Notes under the pieces: generated by a model
The model's input: the letters and a program-made list of their open reading frames with translations, nothing else
The model's database searches: none
What the model was told of the DNA's origin: nothing
Position numbers and translations under genes: made by a program
NCBI GenBank assembly: GCA_963817465.1
Contig: CAWFOP010000022.1
Location: 248,001-312,000, forward strand
DNA: 64,000 nucleotides
Origin: CAMPKL01 sp963817465
GTDB taxonomy: Bacteria > Acidobacteriota > Terriglobia > Bryobacterales > UBA6623
Direction of reading: 5' to 3'
Shown: positions 1-8,533 of the stretch, one piece after another
Numbering within the stretch: position 1 is the stretch's first letter
How the letters are laid out: each line of letters begins with the position of its first letter

Positions 1-1076
1 ACGTCCGGGTTTTGCGCCTTGACGTTGCGCACCATGCGCGTCTGCGGGAAGCACTCGCCGTGGTCGCAGGAGAAAACGCCGATGCGGAGTTGGGGCTTGT
101 CGACCGGATCCCGCCGCACCAGCCCCTCCCAATAGTGATCGCGGCCCTGCCAAGCGTAGGCCACGCGGTAAGCGGCGTCGCTTTGGTCAACCCAATCTTC
201 GACGCGGAACACAGCGGTCCGGGACAGCGGCTCGATCGGCGCCTCGGCGATTTGCTTCCATCCGTCGCCGTTCCGGACCTCGAGCCGCGCCGACCAGTCG
301 TCAGCATCGCCCAGCGGCGGAAACAGCGCGGCGAGCTTCAGAATGCGGCGGCTCAGCGTGTACTGCGTCCATAGGATCGGCCCGAAGGTCTGATCGGGAT
401 GGGCGGCGAGCTGCGGGCCCCAAGCCTTCCAAGAGCGGAACGCCCATTGCGTATCGCTGGTCTCGGCCGTCGGACGCCCCGGCGCTTGCGCCGCCAGAGC
501 GACGTTGCCCGGCAAGGCGTCGGCGGCCAAGTCGGTCGTGACCGCGACGGCTTCGCCGGAACTCGGTTTCGCGGTCAGAGACAAACTCCCCGCGCGGGAC
601 TCGAGCGAGAGATGAACCGGCCCGTCGAGCGAAACGGCGTCGTCGCTCAACTGTTGACCGGCGAAGATGCGCCCGTCGCCATGCACTCCGGCCGAGACCC
701 CCGTAGCCGGGTGGACGAGCGCATGCTGATAGCCCGGCAGCCCGCCGCGAATGCCGACGACAAAGCCGGCCCATGTTCCCGCCGCGTCCTCACCCGCGTC
801 CGTAAGCCGCACATCGGCTTCCATCGAGATCCCGCCTGCGCCGTCCACGGCCTGGTGCGTGAGCAGATGCAACGTGCGGCCGGCGCCGGCTCGCGCGAAG
901 ACTTCGCCGCCCGCCATGCGCCAGTTCTGCAGCGGGTTCGCCCAATATTCAGGGCCGATCCAGACTCGCTCGCCCTCCCAGCGGCTCTCGAACCCGCCCT
1001 CTCCGGACGAGCCGCAGCCAGTCGCCAAACCGGCCGCCGCCGCGCCCATCGTTCGAAAGAAATCACGCCGTTCCAT
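1..1076 (-). CDS. PhoD-like exported protein, C-terminal part cut by window edge
   Basis: An uninterrupted reading frame runs from an ATG to the left edge, giving about 358 residues with no stop. The N-terminus begins MERRDFFRTMGAAAAG and continues to a cysteine in ATGCGSS, so it carries both a twin-arginine-like RR-D-F-F stretch and a lipobox-like end: probably an exported lipoprotein. Residues of about 30-320 look like an extended beta-rich region. The last visible part, LRIGVFSC followed by DHGECFP, resembles the entry into a PhoD/metallophosphatase domain (inference; the catalytic metal ligands would lie beyond the edge). It is divergent from the TIGR03437-DUF192 gene, 83 bp away. Product name is tentative, coding status is firm. 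Confidence 0.6.
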   Translation of the reverse strand, partial: MERRDFFRTMGAAAAGLATGCGSSGEGGFESRWEGERVWIGPEYWANPLQNWRMAGGEVFARAGAGRTLHLLTHQAVDGAGGISMEADVRLTDAGEDAAGTWAGFVVGIRGGLPGYQHALVHPATGVSAGVHGDGRIFAGQQLSDDAVSLDGPVHLSLESRAGSLSLTAKPSSGEAVAVTTDLAADALPGNVALAAQAPGRPTAETSDTQWAFRSWKAWGPQLAAHPDQTFGPILWTQYTLSRRILKLAALFPPLGDADDWSARLEVRNGDGWKQIAEAPIEPLSRTAVFRVEDWVDQSDAAYRVAYAWQGRDHYWEGLVRRDPVDKPQLRIGVFSCDHGECFPQTRMVRNVKAQNPD

Positions 1077-1139
1077 GCCGCTGACTGACATCCGGACGCC
1101 AGCTTAGCGCGCCCCAAGCGACATCCGCGAGCCCGCCCT

Positions 1140-1145
1140 TACAAT
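1140..1145 (+). promoter_or_regulatory. -10-like box TACAAT close to start
   Basis: TACAAT ends 14 nt before the ATG of the downstream TIGR03437-DUF192 gene. An AGGAAG Shine-Dalgarno sits between box and ATG. A transcript from this box would begin almost at the Shine-Dalgarno. No convincing -35 is visible. Confidence 0.35.
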
Positions 1146-1159
1146 CACGGCAGGAAGCG

Positions 1160-3061
1160 ATGCGCTCGATTGTCTTGTTCTTCTTGCTTGCCTTGAGCGC
1201 GTTCGGCCAACCGTCGGTCAACGCGAACGGCATCGTCAACGCCGCTAGCTTCCTGCCGCCGACCGTCCCCGGCGGCGCCATCGCTCGAGGATCAATTTTC
1301 TCGATATTCGGCCAGGGATTTGCGGGGGCGGCCGAGCAAGCCCAAGAATTTCCGATACCTCTCGAGCTCGGAGACGTTCGCGTCGAGGTCCTCGCATCCG
1401 ACAACCGCACGCTCGACGCGCCGCTGCTCTATGTCAGCGCCAACCAGATCAACGCCATCCTGCCGTCGGACTCGCCTATCGGCGCGCAGCGGCTCCGCGT
1501 GGTGAGCGACGGCGTCGAAAGTCTCCCTGCGTCGTTCAAAGTCGTGCAATCGAGCGTCGGCGTTTTTACGGAAGACGACGCCGGGTTTCGACAGCCGGCA
1601 GGACTGCAACTGCTGTCCGGCGTGCGCCCAGGCGAGCGAGTCACGCTCTGGCTGACCGGCCTCGGGCCGATCGACGCCTCGGACGCCGCGGCGCCGCCGG
1701 TCGGCGACCTGCCGGCCGCGCTTCGCGTGATCGTCGGCGATCGACCGGCTGAAGTGCAATACCAAGGTCGGTCGGGCTGCTGCGCCGGCCTCGATCAGGT
1801 GAATCTGACGATCCCCAACGACGCCCCCGCGGGGTGCTTCGTGCCGGTTTGGGTCGAAGTCGCCGACGACCTTTACAGCAACATCGCCGTTGTCTCGATC
1901 TCTCCCCCCGGTCAGGCTTGCTGGGAAACCGAATCGACGATTGCCATGCCTTTCGTCGAAACCGTCACCGCTCGCCTCTCTCTGAACCAAACGGTTACGC
2001 CCGACGGCTTCGAGCAAACCTACGACGCCTTCTACGCCCGAGCCGCCGAAGCCCGCACGACCGTCTACCCCTTCGCGAACGACGATCCGGCGCTGCTGCC
2101 GCCTCCCGGACTGTGCCGTCCCGGTGCGTCTTCGCCGGACAGCCGGCCCGGGGTCGACGGCGGCCTCGAGGTCGCGATCAGCGGCCCGTCCGGCGAGACG
2201 AAGCTCACACCGTCCCCGAACCCGCCTCCTGCGCTTGTCGCAAACCCGCCGCTCGACCTCTCGCCCGGTCCGTATGACATCCGCGGCCTCGGGGCGGCCG
2301 ACTTCGGGCCGTTTCATGCCTTCCTCACGATCCCTCCGGCGCCGCTATGGGGCGAAACGAGCCGGACGCTGCTCGAGCGTCAACAGGGTTTCTCTGAAAG
2401 ATGGGAGGGCGGCGCTCCGGACGGGCAAGCGCTCGTCCTCGTCGCTCCCGTTGAGGGATCCCAGCCGCGGTCGCTCGAGCAACCGTTCGTGTGCCGGGCG
2501 CCGGTCAGCGACGGCGCGCTGCAAGTCCCGCCCGCGTTCGTCGACAACCTGCCCGGCCAACTCGCCGGAATCGGTCTGACGAGCATGGCGGCTGCGGAAA
2601 TGCAATTCGAAGACAGGAGCCCTGAAAGCGGCCTCGTCGTCGCACTCGACACGGAATACCGCCTCCTCAATGTCGGTCCTCCGCGCCTTCCCTCCTCCTC
2701 CCTCACGCTGCCTAACGGCGACCGCATCCAGGCCGAGCTAGCGACATCGTCAAGCGAGCGCCAGCGCGGCCTCATGTCGAGACCGGCGATGCCGGCCGAC
2801 CACGGCATGCTTTTCTTTTTTGACATCCCGGCCGCGTATCGCTTTTGGATGTACCAAACGCTGATTCCGCTCGATATCATCTGGCTCGACTCGGATCGCC
2901 GCATCGTCTATATCGGCGCGAACACGCCGCCCTGCCCTCCCGAATTGGGCGGGTCCTGTCCGACTTATGGTCCTGACGAACCGGCTCGTTTCGTGCTCGA
3001 GATCAACGCCGGCGAGGCGGCCCGCCGCGGCCTGAGGCCGGGGGACCCGTTGATCTGGTAG
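1160..3061 (+). CDS. Secreted TIGR03437-domain protein fused to a C-terminal DUF192 domain
   Basis: 633 residues. Signal peptide at about 1-16 (ends SAFGQ). Residues about 22-245 are a TIGR03437 domain, recognisable from GIVNAASF, the GxGLGP segment, LLYVSANQINAILP and the SGCCAGLDQVNLTIP block. A middle region of about 260 residues resembles that of the paralogue at 34427. Residues 515-633 form a complete DUF192 domain: ERQRGLMSRP, the FWMYQTLIPLDIIWLD core and the C-terminal VLEINAG plus GDPL. DUF192 proteins are usually small stand-alone secreted proteins of unknown function, so its attachment to a TIGR03437 scaffold is unusual; the paralogue at 34427 lacks it. The ATG is preceded by AGGAAG. 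Function unknown; secretion is the safe statement. Confidence 0.85.
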   Translation: MRSIVLFFLLALSAFGQPSVNANGIVNAASFLPPTVPGGAIARGSIFSIFGQGFAGAAEQAQEFPIPLELGDVRVEVLASDNRTLDAPLLYVSANQINAILPSDSPIGAQRLRVVSDGVESLPASFKVVQSSVGVFTEDDAGFRQPAGLQLLSGVRPGERVTLWLTGLGPIDASDAAAPPVGDLPAALRVIVGDRPAEVQYQGRSGCCAGLDQVNLTIPNDAPAGCFVPVWVEVADDLYSNIAVVSISPPGQACWETESTIAMPFVETVTARLSLNQTVTPDGFEQTYDAFYARAAEARTTVYPFANDDPALLPPPGLCRPGASSPDSRPGVDGGLEVAISGPSGETKLTPSPNPPPALVANPPLDLSPGPYDIRGLGAADFGPFHAFLTIPPAPLWGETSRTLLERQQGFSERWEGGAPDGQALVLVAPVEGSQPRSLEQPFVCRAPVSDGALQVPPAFVDNLPGQLAGIGLTSMAAAEMQFEDRSPESGLVVALDTEYRLLNVGPPRLPSSSLTLPNGDRIQAELATSSSERQRGLMSRPAMPADHGMLFFFDIPAAYRFWMYQTLIPLDIIWLDSDRRIVYIGANTPPCPPELGGSCPTYGPDEPARFVLEINAGEAARRGLRPGDPLIW

Positions 3062-3209
3062 CCGACTCGAACGCCTTGGGCGACGACCTCAAAGAAAATC
3101 TTCCGCTTGCGGTGTCGGGTTCCCGGCTGCTGTCCCGCATCTCCAATCGACACAAGATCTTAGGGTCGGCGCCGACGCCGATTGCGACTTTGAGGAAGGA
3201 GATATTGGG

Positions 3210-3974
3210 ATGAAACGAGTAGCGATGTTGATTTATGGGACGACCGCCTACATGCTGTTTGCGGGCTGTCTGCTGTACGCGATCGGCTTCGTCGGTGACT
3301 TTGGAGTCCCGAAGACGATCAATTCCGGAGCCGCCGGCCCCTTGACCGACGCGATTCTTATCGATTGCTTGTTGCTGAGCTTGTTCGCCGTTCAGCACAG
3401 CGGCATGGCGCGGAAGCGATTCAAGGAAGTTCTGACCCGGGTTGTGCCCAAGGAAATGGAACGCAGCACGTTCGTCTACGCGACCTGCGCCGTGCTCTTC
3501 GCAATGTTCACGTTTTGGCGCCCGATTCCCGGGGCGGTTTGGGAGACCAACTCAGCCGCCTTCGCCGCCGTCATGCAGGGATTGTCCCTGACGGGCTGGG
3601 CGACGGTGCTCGTCGCGACGATCAACATTCATCACTTTGACCTTTTCGGCCTGCGCCAAGCTTGGCTCGCCTTTCGCGGAGAAGCGTACAAGGATCTGGG
3701 CTTCCGCACGCCGGGCTTGTACAAGTTGGTGCGTCACCCGATCTACGTCGGCTTCTTCCTGGCCTTCTGGGCGACCCCGACGATGACCTACGGACACTTG
3801 CTGTTCGCCGTGATGTGCACGGGCTACGTAGTCTTCGCCGTGAAGATGTTCGAAGAGCCGGGATTGATGCGGGAGCACGGGCAGCGCTACCTGACTTACA
3901 TGAACCAGGTGGGCGGCTTCATTCCCAAAAAGACCCCGGCGGCGAGAGAGCGGGAATTGACGCCGACCGCGTAG
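3210..3974 (+). CDS. mddA: Methanethiol S-methyltransferase (MddA-type integral membrane enzyme)
   Basis: 254 residues with about five hydrophobic segments. It matches the isoprenylcysteine methyltransferase/NnrU-like MddA family, which methylates methanethiol to dimethyl sulfide using S-adenosylmethionine. Family marks seen: the N-terminal AIGFVGDFGVPKTI stretch, the FAVQHSGMAR segment (about 59-68), RHPIYVG at 175-181 (the SAM-side motif), and FEEPGLMREHGQRY at 214-227 (E-x-x-L-x-x-x-H-G-x-x-Y). Length fits the family. Start supported by a strong AAGGAG about 10 nt upstream of the ATG. The following small ORF lies 38 nt downstream before a terminator, so the two may be co-transcribed. NnrU-like methyltransferase of other substrate is the alternative. 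Confidence 0.85.
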   Translation: MKRVAMLIYGTTAYMLFAGCLLYAIGFVGDFGVPKTINSGAAGPLTDAILIDCLLLSLFAVQHSGMARKRFKEVLTRVVPKEMERSTFVYATCAVLFAMFTFWRPIPGAVWETNSAAFAAVMQGLSLTGWATVLVATINIHHFDLFGLRQAWLAFRGEAYKDLGFRTPGLYKLVRHPIYVGFFLAFWATPTMTYGHLLFAVMCTGYVVFAVKMFEEPGLMREHGQRYLTYMNQVGGFIPKKTPAARERELTPTA

Positions 3975-4012
3975 CCCGGCGAAGTCTCGCCAAGGAGAAG
4001 AGGAGAACGACC

Positions 4013-4153
4013 ATGCGCTGGATTACAAACGCCATCGGACTGAGCGCCTTCCTGCTGTCGCTGACTCTGCTGTTCGAAGCTTGGCCGGGGACCGCGGCGG
4101 CGGGGCCCACGGCGCTCGAGATAGCCGCGGCAAGCCCACATCGTTCGCGCTAA
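4013..4153 (+). CDS. 46-residue exported or membrane peptide downstream of mddA
   Basis: ATG with an excellent purine-rich ribosome-binding site (AAGGAGAAGAGGAG, ending 6 nt upstream). The peptide starts MRWITNAIGLSAFLLSL and has one hydrophobic stretch of about 16 residues ending near an A-A-A-G site, so it is either a cleaved signal peptide with a very short mature part or a single-pass membrane peptide. It sits between mddA and a clear intrinsic terminator, in the same orientation. No family recognised. Coding is supported only by the ribosome-binding site, hydrophobic pattern and position. Confidence 0.5.
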   Translation: MRWITNAIGLSAFLLSLTLLFEAWPGTAAAGPTALEIAAASPHRSR

Positions 4154-4170
4154 CGCGAAGCCTGAACAGA

Positions 4171-4212
4171 AAACGCCGGTCGAAGCAATTCGGCCGGCGT
4201 TTTGTTTTTGAC
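4171..4212 (+). terminator. Rho-independent terminator after mddA
   Basis: AAACGCCGG at 4171-4179 pairs with CCGGCGTTT at 4194-4202. The inner part continues the helix to a GCAA tetraloop at 4185-4188, giving a 14-pair stem with one G-T pair. It is followed by TTTTGTTTTT. It closes the mddA/small-peptide unit and faces the convergent Ig-repeat gene. Confidence 0.9.
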
Positions 4213-4222
4213 GGCGCTGGTC

Positions 4223-7200
4223 TTACTGTGAGGCCGTCGGCAACAGCACTGTTTGGCTTCCCGCCTGGTTGTAGACGACGGTTAAGTTGACCGTGCCGTT
4301 GGGCAAACTCGCTCCGGTCCGGAAGTTGACCTGGTAGACGGTGATCAGACCGGGCGCGTAGAAGACGCCGAGATTAGGAACGCCGGCGTTGTTGATGCCG
4401 ACGACGATGGTCCCGGGAGGCCGCGATAACGGGTTCGCGGGGCCCGGGACATTCGTCGGCACCGCGGGCTCGACCAAACCAAGGCTGGTCAAAAACAGCA
4501 GAATCACCTCGTTCGGACGAGCCGGATTGCTCGGCGTAACCAGGCTGTAATCGGCGTGGAGCGCCGCGGCGTAACGCCCCCCTGCGACGCTGATCTCGAA
4601 GATGCCCGGCTGTTGAGCCAGGATCTGGACGCCGGTGATCGTGGTCGACGCGCCGTTGTTGGTGACGATCACCGTGGCCGTCCCGGGAAGCACGCCGAAC
4701 GGGACCTGGATGTTGATCTGCTCCTGGCCGTTGACGTTCGCCAGGCCCAAGATCGGCGCCGAGATCCCGTTTATGGTCACGCTGACGCCCCGAAACTCCA
4801 ATGGGAAGCCGTTGTTGTAGGGAGCGATGAGGCCGCCGTCGACGCCCTGTGTCAAACGCTGGCCGAAGATGGTGCCGGTCCCGCCGGGGGTCAAGCCCGT
4901 GCGAAAGCTGGCGCCGTTGACGATGCCTTCAAGCGGAACGAGCGGTGTCCGGCCGACAACAAACAGGCTGAACCGCACAGTCTGATTGATCGCGCGCGCC
5001 TCGATGATGATCTCGCCCAGCGATTGACCGGCCGTGACGATGGCGGCGGCTTGCCCATCCTCGCCCGTCTGCGCGGAGGCCGGCTGTACCGAGCCGGCGC
5101 CGGAGATCACCTCGAACTCGACCGGCACTCCCGCGACGCCCTGCTCTTGAGCGTTCGCGACGCGAACCACGATCGGAGCCGAAGCCTGCGCTCCGGCGGG
5201 CACGCTCTGACCTCCTCCCGATACGGCCGTGAGGCTTGTCGGAAGGCTATTGACCGTCAGATGGAAGACCGCCTGCTGCTCGCCGGAAGCGGCGGTGACG
5301 GTGAAGGCCCCGCCGCTTGACCCAAGTTGGATGCGCGCCGAGGCGACGCCGCCATTGTTCGTCTGGACGCCGGTCGGCGGAAGCAACTGGGCGGCCGACG
5401 GCGGGTTGATCGACCAACTGATCGGTTGACTCGCAAGACCGTTGCCGCAGAAATCCTGCGCCATCGCGACCAGCGCCAGAGGGAGCGTCTGGCCGGCGGA
5501 GCCGCTTTGGCCGTCGCCCTGAGTCGCGACGAGCGCGGTCAGCGACCCGACGGCGACTGCGTAGTCGACGGTCAGCTCGGCCGGATCGGTCGAATCGACA
5601 TCAACCGAGATGGTTCCGGTCGGGCCCGGACACCCGAAGACGACATTCGTACTCGCTTTGCCGAGAGCGTTGGCGACGGCTACCGGGGGGTCGAAGGTGA
5701 CGTCTTTGTCGCGGGCGCGGAAAAACACCAGTCCGCCGGGAAGGGGATCGCCGACCGCGTCCTTGACGGATACTTGGATCGCATCCTCGAGAGTCTCCCC
5801 AACCCTGCCCTTCAGCGCGGGCTTGGATAGCAAATCCAGTTCATGGGCCGTTTGACCCTGCGTCGGCAAGACGGTAATCGTGAACGGCTCTTCGAGAACG
5901 ATCCCCGTGCTCAGATCGCGAACTTCCACGCGCAAGACCTCGGGGATTACGACGTTCGATCCCGTGGTGCACGTAAAGCTCGCGATTCCGCTCGAATTGG
6001 TGACTATGCCGCCAGGACAGAAGAGGTAGTTTTTGACCTGCTTAATCAAAACCGACAGTTGCACGTTCGGCCGCGGCACGCCGTTTGCGAACACACTGAC
6101 GACGAAAGGCTGGGTCTCCGTCACGAGCGGAACGTATTGATTGTCGCCCGCCACCTTTTGGATGCCGCCGGCGCTGTTCGAATCGACGACGTTGATCGTG
6201 AAGGTCACCGATCGATCGCCGTCGCTGAAGCTCACCGTGGACGACCGATTTTGCGTGACGTTGTTGGCGGTGCAAGCGGCGGTAGCGCGCCCCTGCGCGT
6301 TGGTGTTGACCTCCTGAGGGCACGTCACGAAGGAGTTGCTCACGTTGATGTCGAGAGTGAGACCGGCGTCGGGATTGCCGCCCGCCTGCGCGTCGACCAT
6401 GAGGTTGAACGAGTTGCCTTCGACCACGTTCACGGGATCGGTCGAAGCTTTCGTGAGGCCTCCCGAGCCGGCGCCCGGTTGGATCGTCACACTGAAGGAG
6501 ATGGAGTCGGAGCCGTGGATGACGTCAATGACCGCGGGTTCGTCGGTTGACACGTCCGCCGCCGTGCAGATGATTGTCGCCAGGCCGGTCGCCGCGGTCG
6601 AAACCGTGTCGGGACAGTCCAGCAAGCTCCCGGGATACTCGACCTCCAACATTTCGCCGCTCGCCGGCGCCCCGCCCTGTCTGAACTCCGCCACAAGCGA
6701 CACGGCGGCGCCCGAGCCTACAGTCTGGTTGTCGCCGCTTATGATGAACAGCCCGTCCGCGCCTCCTGACTTGAAAACGGTCACGTTGAACGAGACCGCG
6801 CCGACCGCCGGCGGCCCTGTGATCGTAACGACTCCCGGCGTCGTGGCGGCCACGGCTTTGGCCGTGCAAGTGATCGATGTTTCCGTTTGGTTGAAAGGGA
6901 GGTCAACCGCAACGGGGCAATCGGCGATATTCGAAGGCGCGACCGTGATCGTGACGTGGATGCTGAGAGGATGCCCGATTCTGAGGATGAACTCGGCGCC
7001 CGCTGCGACCGTCTGATTGTCGCCTTGCAACTTCGTCAATACGGAATACGTGGGCGGAGGCGATTGCTCGACCGGAGTCGGCGCCAGCGCAAGAGCGGCC
7101 GGCGCGCCCGCCAGCGTGATGTCGCCAAGATTCTTGCCCTCGCTGTCCGTTCGGATCAGCGTGCGTGTATCGCGCCGCGCGATCACCAAGCCGCCGTCCG

Positions 7201-7873
7201 CCAGAAAAGTCGCGCCTCCGACCTGCGCGGCCGGAAGCGGTTCGCCGCCGGCGTCGCGAATGAGCGGTTCTGCGCCGCCCGCGCTGTGCAGACGCAAAAA
7301 GCCGCCCGAAGCGAGCAGCGTCGCACCTGAGGGTCCGCCGGCGAATAGGTCAAGCGTTGCGCCCGCCTCCGACTCGTTGGTCTGCGGCGGCTCCCCGAAG
7401 AACTGGCGCTCCAGCCGCGACAGGTCGAAGATGTTGTTGCCGGCGGCCGCGACTGCGCCTGACGCCGAACTGACCAGCGTGACGGGCGAACTCGAGATCT
7501 TGTACGAGCCCGTCCCCCATGCAAAAGATTCCAGGTCGAGCGGCCGCACCAAGCCCGAGTCCTTGAACAGCACATTCACAGCGCCGCCCTCGGGCGCGAC
7601 CGAGACGCCGGCGATCTCGGTCTCGGCCTCGATTCGCCGCACAATCGTCGCTTCGTTCGTGTCAATCAGGTACAGCGCGTGTCCCGCGGCTACAGCCAGC
7701 AACCCGGTGGAGGCGTCAAAAGCGGAAGGCGAACCCGCGGGCGCAATGCCGTCGAGAGGCAACCGGCGGAGCACCTGCAAGCTCTGATCGACGACGACGA
7801 CTTCTTGCGGCCCGATAATGAAATAGCGTCGCTCGCCGTCAACCTTGACCTCGACAGCCGCGTGTCCGACCAC
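4223..7873 (-). CDS. Giant Ig-repeat surface protein with N-terminal propeller and C-terminal TIGR03437 domain (body ORF)
   Basis: 1216 residues in this frame, with a GTG as first possible start. Order: residues 1-265 look like beta-propeller blades (repeated L-x-V-x-x-G and V-V-D segments). About seven Big_1-like Ig domains follow, each opening with a G-D-N-Q-T-V or G-x-G-Q-S motif (about 285-960) and several carrying paired cysteines. A TIGR03437 domain starts at GIVNGASF and ends at the C-terminus. The ORF lacks a signal peptide, but a clean one lies just upstream in another frame (next entry). One surplus base near 7890-7940 would explain the split, and the true gene would then start at 8039 or 8042. 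Probably secreted or cell-surface; function unknown. Confidence 0.85.
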   Translation of the reverse strand: MVGHAAVEVKVDGERRYFIIGPQEVVVVDQSLQVLRRLPLDGIAPAGSPSAFDASTGLLAVAAGHALYLIDTNEATIVRRIEAETEIAGVSVAPEGGAVNVLFKDSGLVRPLDLESFAWGTGSYKISSSPVTLVSSASGAVAAAGNNIFDLSRLERQFFGEPPQTNESEAGATLDLFAGGPSGATLLASGGFLRLHSAGGAEPLIRDAGGEPLPAAQVGGATFLADGGLVIARRDTRTLIRTDSEGKNLGDITLAGAPAALALAPTPVEQSPPPTYSVLTKLQGDNQTVAAGAEFILRIGHPLSIHVTITVAPSNIADCPVAVDLPFNQTETSITCTAKAVAATTPGVVTITGPPAVGAVSFNVTVFKSGGADGLFIISGDNQTVGSGAAVSLVAEFRQGGAPASGEMLEVEYPGSLLDCPDTVSTAATGLATIICTAADVSTDEPAVIDVIHGSDSISFSVTIQPGAGSGGLTKASTDPVNVVEGNSFNLMVDAQAGGNPDAGLTLDINVSNSFVTCPQEVNTNAQGRATAACTANNVTQNRSSTVSFSDGDRSVTFTINVVDSNSAGGIQKVAGDNQYVPLVTETQPFVVSVFANGVPRPNVQLSVLIKQVKNYLFCPGGIVTNSSGIASFTCTTGSNVVIPEVLRVEVRDLSTGIVLEEPFTITVLPTQGQTAHELDLLSKPALKGRVGETLEDAIQVSVKDAVGDPLPGGLVFFRARDKDVTFDPPVAVANALGKASTNVVFGCPGPTGTISVDVDSTDPAELTVDYAVAVGSLTALVATQGDGQSGSAGQTLPLALVAMAQDFCGNGLASQPISWSINPPSAAQLLPPTGVQTNNGGVASARIQLGSSGGAFTVTAASGEQQAVFHLTVNSLPTSLTAVSGGGQSVPAGAQASAPIVVRVANAQEQGVAGVPVEFEVISGAGSVQPASAQTGEDGQAAAIVTAGQSLGEIIIEARAINQTVRFSLFVVGRTPLVPLEGIVNGASFRTGLTPGGTGTIFGQRLTQGVDGGLIAPYNNGFPLEFRGVSVTINGISAPILGLANVNGQEQINIQVPFGVLPGTATVIVTNNGASTTITGVQILAQQPGIFEISVAGGRYAAALHADYSLVTPSNPARPNEVILLFLTSLGLVEPAVPTNVPGPANPLSRPPGTIVVGINNAGVPNLGVFYAPGLITVYQVNFRTGASLPNGTVNLTVVYNQAGSQTVLLPTASQ

Positions 7874-8042
7874 GCCGACCGGACGCTCGGCGATTCGCTC
7901 GAATTTGGCTCGTGTCGAACGCCGCCGCCGAACCGGATTCGTCGAAAACGAACAGCGTCTCGCCGAATGCTCCCGTCGCGGAGGAAGCGACGAGCAAAAT
8001 CGCCGCCAATAGCACGAAAAGAGGAGATTTAGGACGCATCAT
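7839..8042 (-). other. Displaced N-terminal signal-peptide segment of the Ig-repeat protein
   Basis: A tandem ATG ATG opens MMRPKSPLFVLLAAIL, a textbook signal peptide ending near GAFGE, followed by LFVFDESGSAAAFDT. It then runs into unrelated arginine-rich sequence and stops. The body frame upstream of its GTG reads R-A-K-F-E-R-I-A-E-R-P-V-G-V-V-G-H, which would continue the segment sensibly if one nucleotide were skipped. I read this as one gene with a single-base surplus (mutation or assembly error), not two genes. Confidence 0.6.
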
Positions 8043-8145
8043 GAGCGCATCATGATTGCACATCGGCAACCACTCAGGCGAGTTCAGGATTTTAGTCTGC
8101 ACGCAGCCTTTATACACCCCGTCATAATATGCGGTCGAACATTCC

Positions 8146-8529
8146 GTGCGAACCGGTGGGTGTAGATGTCTCGGGGTCGTCGCCCTGAGCTTGCTGCTTG
8201 GCGCCCAGTCTGCGGTTGCGAGCAGGCTCACGGGACGCGTCTTCGTCCTCGAGGACGGCGAGCGCAAGCCCGCTGACGGAGCCTGGGTCAGGGCGAGCGC
8301 CGGAACGCCGCCTCAGACCGTCGTCTCCGCTCCCACGCTTCCCGACGGTTCCTATCGCCTCGAGAGATTGCCCGCGGGGCGCGTTTCGTTTGTTCGGGCT
8401 TGCGCCGGGAAGTTAGTACGGCTCGACTTCGGCGACCCGGCCATTCGAGCCCGCTACGCACGCTTCGGCAAGGAGATCGAAGTGCGGCCCGGCGAAACCG
8501 TTTCCGTGGACTTGAGACTAATCCGCTAG
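8146..8529 (+). CDS. Small exported protein with carboxypeptidase-regulatory-like fold
   Basis: 127 residues from a GTG start (no ATG in frame). A hydrophobic leader at about 8-25 ends SAVAS. The mature part (RLTGRVFVLEDGERKPADGAWV, then PDGSYRLERLPAG) has the look of a transthyretin/carboxypeptidase regulatory-like domain, common on secreted proteins of this group as a carbohydrate- or surface-binding module. It lies divergent from the Ig-repeat gene across about 100 bp and ends 4 bp before the pheT stop (convergent). An ATG at 8129 is out of frame, so the start is uncertain. Role unknown. Confidence 0.6.
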   Translation: MRTGGCRCLGVVALSLLLGAQSAVASRLTGRVFVLEDGERKPADGAWVRASAGTPPQTVVSAPTLPDGSYRLERLPAGRVSFVRACAGKLVRLDFGDPAIRARYARFGKEIEVRPGETVSVDLRLIR

Positions 8530-8533
8530 CGAT

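Noticed and set aside
8129..8145. ATG at 8129 as start of the carboxypeptidase-regulatory-like protein, with a sixth frame shift
   Set aside because: The in-frame GTG at 8146 gives an acceptable leader, so a shift is not needed.
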